Shown here one piece after another: positions 6,807 through 9,900 of a stretch of DNA of 9,900 bases; the first letter of the stretch is position 1, and every line of letters begins with the position of its first letter. This DNA is from DATIXD01 sp035518875 (lineage in GTDB: Bacteria; Pseudomonadota; Gammaproteobacteria; Methylococcales; Methylococcaceae). The position numbers and the translations under genes are program-made. Location: the NCBI GenBank assembly GCA_035518875.1, contig DATIXD010000181.1, positions 1 to 9,900 of the forward strand, written 5' to 3'. The notes beneath the pieces were generated by a model. The model saw only the letters and a program-made list of their open reading frames with translations. It was not told where the DNA came from and searched no databases.

Positions 6807-7445
6807 TCAGCCGTCGCCATAAAGCTTCTGCTCGCGAATCAAATCCAGCACCGGATCGGGCAAGAGATAGCGCGGACTCTTACCGGCGCGGAGCAGCTGC
6901 CTGATCCGCGTGGCCGCAATGGCGAGCCGGGTGACTTCCACTTCATGCACGAGACCGGCCGGTCTTGATTGCAATGCGCCCGCGTCATCGACACGACGGC
7001 CCCGCACCAATTCGGCCAAGACCTCGTCGGTAACGGGCTCGGGCGCATCCGGACGCTTCATGACGATCATGTGGGCTTGATCGAACAGCTCCCGCCACCG
7101 ATGCCAGGACGGCAGCCCTGCGAACGCGTCCTTTCCCAGGATCAGACACAAGGGCCGATCGGCGAGCTCCTCGCGCAAAGAAACCAGGGTGTCCATCATG
7201 TAGGACGGCCCTTCCCGCTCCAACTCCCTCGCGTCGATCCGAAACCCCGGCTCGGCATCTTGCAAGGCCAGTTCCAACATCCGTAGCCGTAGATGCGCCG
7301 GCGCTTCCGGCGACCTCCGGTGGGGCGGCACGCCGCAAGGCAGAAACCGCACCTCGTCCAGATCAAGCGCCTCCTTCACTTCCAACGCGCTGCGCAGATG
7401 GCCGTAATGCACCGGGTCGAAGGTGCCGCCGTAAATGCCGATCAT
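6807..7445 (-). CDS. nadD: Nicotinate-nucleotide adenylyltransferase
   Basis: NadD transfers AMP from ATP to nicotinate mononucleotide, giving deamido-NAD in NAD biosynthesis in the cytoplasm. The product is 212 residues, normal for the family. The N-terminus carries the nucleotidyltransferase signature GGTFDPVHYGHLR at 6-18, with the HxGH motif at His13-His16. Further family blocks are GVPPHR, SYMMDTL, LILGKDAFAGLPSWHRW and the C-terminal ATRIRQLL segment. In the usual ISxTxxR motif the Ser is Ala here (residue 177), while Thr179 and Arg182 are kept. The start is the ATG immediately before IGIYGGTFDP; its Shine-Dalgarno is weak. The gene follows proA by 46 bases and is probably cotranscribed with it. 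In many gammaproteobacteria rsfS and rlmH come next, but here the neighbour is a convergent small gene. Confidence 0.97.
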   Translation of the reverse strand: MIGIYGGTFDPVHYGHLRSALEVKEALDLDEVRFLPCGVPPHRRSPEAPAHLRLRMLELALQDAEPGFRIDARELEREGPSYMMDTLVSLREELADRPLCLILGKDAFAGLPSWHRWRELFDQAHMIVMKRPDAPEPVTDEVLAELVRGRRVDDAGALQSRPAGLVHEVEVTRLAIAATRIRQLLRAGKSPRYLLPDPVLDLIREQKLYGDG

Positions 7446-7491
7446 GGAAGATCCATTCCGTCGCGTTACGGACCAAAGCCCCTAACCCGAC

Positions 7492-8769
7492 CTACGAGCG
7501 AATATGGCCATCGCCCAGCACAATGAATTTTTGCGTGGTCAGTCCTTCCAGCCCCACCGGTCCCCGGGCATGCAGCTTGTCGGTGCTGATCCCGATTTCC
7601 GCCCCCAGGCCGTACTCGAAGCCGTCGGCGAAACGGGTGGAGGCGTTGACCATCACCGAACTGGAATCGACCTCCCGCAGAAAGCGGCGGGCGCGGGTGT
7701 AATCTTCGGTGACGATGGCCTCGGTATGCTGGGAGCTATGCCGGTGAATATGCTCCAGCGCCTCATCCAGACCGGCGACAATCCGGATAGACAGGATCGG
7801 GGCCAGATATTCGGTGTCCCAGTCTTTTTCGCTCGCCAGTTTGCAATCGGCCACCAATTCCTGCGTCCTGGGACAGCCGCGCAGCTCCACGCCTTTCTCG
7901 CGCAGCAATCCCGCCAATTCGGGCAGAATCGAGACGGCGATGCCTTCGGCAATCAACAGCGTTTCCATGGCATTACAGACGCCGTAGCGTTGGGTCTTGG
8001 CGTTCATGGCCACGCGAATCGCCTTTTCCCGGTTGGCCTTATCGTCGATGTAGACATGGCAGATGCCGTCCAGATGCTTGATGATGGGAATGCGCGATTC
8101 CGCCGCGATGCGCTCAATCAGGCCCTTACCCCCGCGCGGCACGATCACGTCCACGTGTTTTTCCAGACGAATCAGCTCCCCCACCGCCGCGCGATCGGTG
8201 GTTTCGATCAATTGCACGGCTTCCTGCGGCAAACCGGCCTTGGACAGTCCGGTTCGAATGCAGCCGGCGATCGCCTTATTGGTGTGGATCGCTTCGGATC
8301 CGCCCCGAAGTATGCAGGCGTTGCCTGATTTCAGGCAGAGCGCCGCCGCATCCGCCGTCACATTGGGGCGGGATTCGTAAATGATACCGATGACGCCCAA
8401 GGGTACGCGCATCCGCCCGACCTGGATTCCCGATGGTCGATAGGTCAGCTGCGAGATTTCGCCGACCGGGTCGGGCAGGGCCGCGACTTCCCGCAGACCC
8501 TGCGCCATGGCGTGAATCCTTTTTTCCGTCATGTCCAATCGATCCACCAAGGCGTCATCGAGGCCTTTCTGCTTTCCCGCCTCCAGATCCAGGCGGTTTT
8601 CGGCGATCAATTCGCTCGCGCGCGCCTCGAAGGCTTCCGCCGTGGCGATCAAGGCACGGTTTTTGGCAGCGGTCTCGGCACGCCCCATCAGGCGCGACGC
8701 CTGCCGGGCGCGCTCGCCAATGGCGAGGATATAAGCGTGAATATCATCCGGTGAAGAAGTGGCAGACAT
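7492..8769 (-). CDS. proA: Gamma-glutamyl phosphate reductase
   Basis: ProA reduces gamma-glutamyl phosphate to glutamate semialdehyde with NADPH, the second step of proline synthesis. From the ATG at 8769 the product is 425 residues, close to the 417-421 of characterised relatives. Family blocks run in order: PLGVIGIIYESRPNVTADAA, CLKSGNACILRGGSEA, IVPRGGKGLIERI, IKHLDGICHVY, then NAKTQRYGVCNAMETLL with the catalytic Cys at 265. The end carries EVDSSSVMVNASTRFADGFE and LGAEIGISTDKLHARGP. The sequence is of the Pseudomonas type. Two further in-frame starts exist, an ATG at 8787 and a GTG at 8799. None has a convincing Shine-Dalgarno; 8769 is preferred because MSATSSPDDIHAYIL already exceeds the usual N-terminus. 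The gene lies about 100 bases after holA, a gap with no clear promoter. Confidence 0.96.
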   Translation of the reverse strand: MSATSSPDDIHAYILAIGERARQASRLMGRAETAAKNRALIATAEAFEARASELIAENRLDLEAGKQKGLDDALVDRLDMTEKRIHAMAQGLREVAALPDPVGEISQLTYRPSGIQVGRMRVPLGVIGIIYESRPNVTADAAALCLKSGNACILRGGSEAIHTNKAIAGCIRTGLSKAGLPQEAVQLIETTDRAAVGELIRLEKHVDVIVPRGGKGLIERIAAESRIPIIKHLDGICHVYIDDKANREKAIRVAMNAKTQRYGVCNAMETLLIAEGIAVSILPELAGLLREKGVELRGCPRTQELVADCKLASEKDWDTEYLAPILSIRIVAGLDEALEHIHRHSSQHTEAIVTEDYTRARRFLREVDSSSVMVNASTRFADGFEYGLGAEIGISTDKLHARGPVGLEGLTTQKFIVLGDGHIRS

Positions 8770-8869
8770 GACTGAAAGCTTGCTCATGGGAATACACACC
8801 GAAGGTTGTGAATGGCGTTAGCCAGGAGAGCGTCCATCGACCTGCGAACCGTCCGCTGCCCGAAGCGAA

Positions 8870-9900
8870 TTACACCATAGTAAAAGCCGTACGCGGCGAC
8901 CGGGTCGGCTTGCCGGTCAGGCTCAGGCAAACATCGAGCAGGGCGTCCCAGGGCTCTCCGGCCTCCATGCCCTTGATCGTCCGGTCCGCCCGGGCACACA
9001 ACAGCAGCGCCTGATGCGCGTCCTCCCGCCCCAGCCTTTGCAGGGCTTTGACGAGACTGGTCTTGCGCGGCTCCCAAACCCTCTCCTTCTGCTTGGCGAA
9101 CGCCGCTTCCTGGGTTTCGCCTTTCTCGGTCAAGGCCTTCACGCCGGCAAGTATGCGCAACTCCCGAGACAGCGCCCATAGGGCGACCGCCGGCGCGACG
9201 CCTTCCGCCCGCAGGCCGAACAGTATACGCCAGGCGCGTGCGGTCTGGCCGTGCAAGGCCGCCTCTGCCAGCTCGAAGACATCGTAGCGCGCACTGTCGG
9301 CGACGGCTTTACGAATCATCTCGTCCTCGATCCGCACGGAACCGTAAAGAATGTGCAGTTTTTCGATTTCCTGCGCCGCAGCCAGGAGATTGCCCTCCAC
9401 CCGCGCGGCGAGGATGCGCAGCCCCGATTGATCGGCCAACATCTTTTTGGCGCTCATGCGTCGGTCGAGCCATTCGATCAGTTTCTGACCTTCCAGCGGC
9501 CACACCTGAACGACCACGCCGCCTTGCTCGATCATTTGGAACCAACGGCTTTTCTGCTCAGCCGCCGTCAGCTTCGGCATACTGACAACCAGCACGGCAT
9601 CCTCGGGCGGGCGCTCCAGGTAATGCATGAGCGCCGCCGCGCCCTCCTTTTCGGGCTTGGCCGGCAAGCGCAGGTCGATGATGCGCTTATCCCCGAACAG
9701 CGAAAAGGAATCGCCCGCTTCCAAAAGCGCGCCCCAAACAAAGCCCTGGTCCGCATAAAACAACTCGCGCTGGGTGAATCCAACCTCAGCGGCAGCCTGG
9801 CGAATGGCGTCGGCCGCCTCGCCCAATTGCAGGGGCTCATCGCCGCAAATCAGGTAAGCCGGCACCAAACCCTTGCGCAGCGCGCCGGCCAGTTGGTCCA
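8870..9900 (-). CDS. holA: DNA polymerase III delta subunit, N-terminus cut by window edge
   Basis: HolA is the clamp-loader subunit that opens the beta sliding clamp during replication. The frame is open through the right edge, giving 342 visible residues ending TMV before a TAA. A GTG at 9868 could be taken as the start, but the frame continues upstream as DQLAGALRKGL, which aligns with the segment before the AAA+-like fold in E. coli HolA (EQLRAQLNEGL). That GTG is therefore an internal valine, and probably fewer than ten codons are missing. Typical blocks are PAYLICGDEPLQLGEAADAI near the start and the collar region SARYDVFELAEAALHG, then LWALSRELRIL. Like other delta subunits it shows no functional Walker A. 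In many gammaproteobacteria leuS and lptE lie upstream; that cannot be seen here. Confidence 0.96.
   Translation of the reverse strand, partial: DQLAGALRKGLVPAYLICGDEPLQLGEAADAIRQAAAEVGFTQRELFYADQGFVWGALLEAGDSFSLFGDKRIIDLRLPAKPEKEGAAALMHYLERPPEDAVLVVSMPKLTAAEQKSRWFQMIEQGGVVVQVWPLEGQKLIEWLDRRMSAKKMLADQSGLRILAARVEGNLLAAAQEIEKLHILYGSVRIEDEMIRKAVADSARYDVFELAEAALHGQTARAWRILFGLRAEGVAPAVALWALSRELRILAGVKALTEKGETQEAAFAKQKERVWEPRKTSLVKALQRLGREDAHQALLLCARADRTIKGMEAGEPWDALLDVCLSLTGKPTRSPRTAFTMV

Noticed and set aside
6700..6821. Open frame continuing past the TAG of the plus-strand gene as a basic tail (KVNKRKRGRRSRS)
   Set aside because: Read-through is not supported. The tail runs through the hairpin and into nadD, and the domain already ends naturally before the stop.
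7504..8328. 274-codon plus-strand frame opposite proA
   Set aside because: It is the antisense shadow of a complete ProA with its catalytic Cys block.
1..9900. Defence island, mobile element, CRISPR or tRNA
   Set aside because: No transposase, integrase, direct-repeat array or tRNA-like fold was found. The SNF2 gene has no nuclease, methylase or other defence neighbour in view.

Overview
The window looks like core chromosome from a GC-rich gammaproteobacterium. The best clues are the Pseudomonas-like ProA, the holA-proA-nadD gene order, a full-length RF3 (PrfC), and an entericidin-type mini-lipoprotein. A methanotroph-type (Methylococcales) or related lineage is possible, but the sequence alone does not settle it. 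No mobile element, CRISPR array, tRNA or rRNA was seen.

From the right edge leftward on the minus strand, the first block is holA (DNA polymerase III delta subunit, its first few codons beyond the window), proA (gamma-glutamyl phosphate reductase) and nadD (nicotinate-nucleotide adenylyltransferase). They are co-oriented with gaps of about 100 and 46 bases. The block ends at a GC-rich hairpin shared with the convergent plus-strand gene at 6250-6702, which encodes a small unnamed membrane-anchored protein.

The middle (5662-6249) is a less GC-rich intergenic island. It holds a 45-residue entericidin-like lipoprotein gene with a GTG start, a well-placed Shine-Dalgarno and its own promoter. Beside it are a stretch that looks like a dispersed repeat and the promoter of prfC.

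The left part is prfC (peptide chain release factor 3) followed after 19 bases by a very large SNF2-family ATPase. At least 1353 codons of the SNF2 gene are visible and it is cut by the left edge. The two probably share the prfC promoter. The SNF2 protein has a long helical N-terminal half, a SNF2-associated middle region and an intact two-lobe motor core.

There is no clear defence island or undescribed multi-gene system. The points most worth following are the SNF2 protein's unusual N-terminal half and its coupling to prfC, the entericidin-like gene, and the unnamed two-cysteine membrane-anchored protein.
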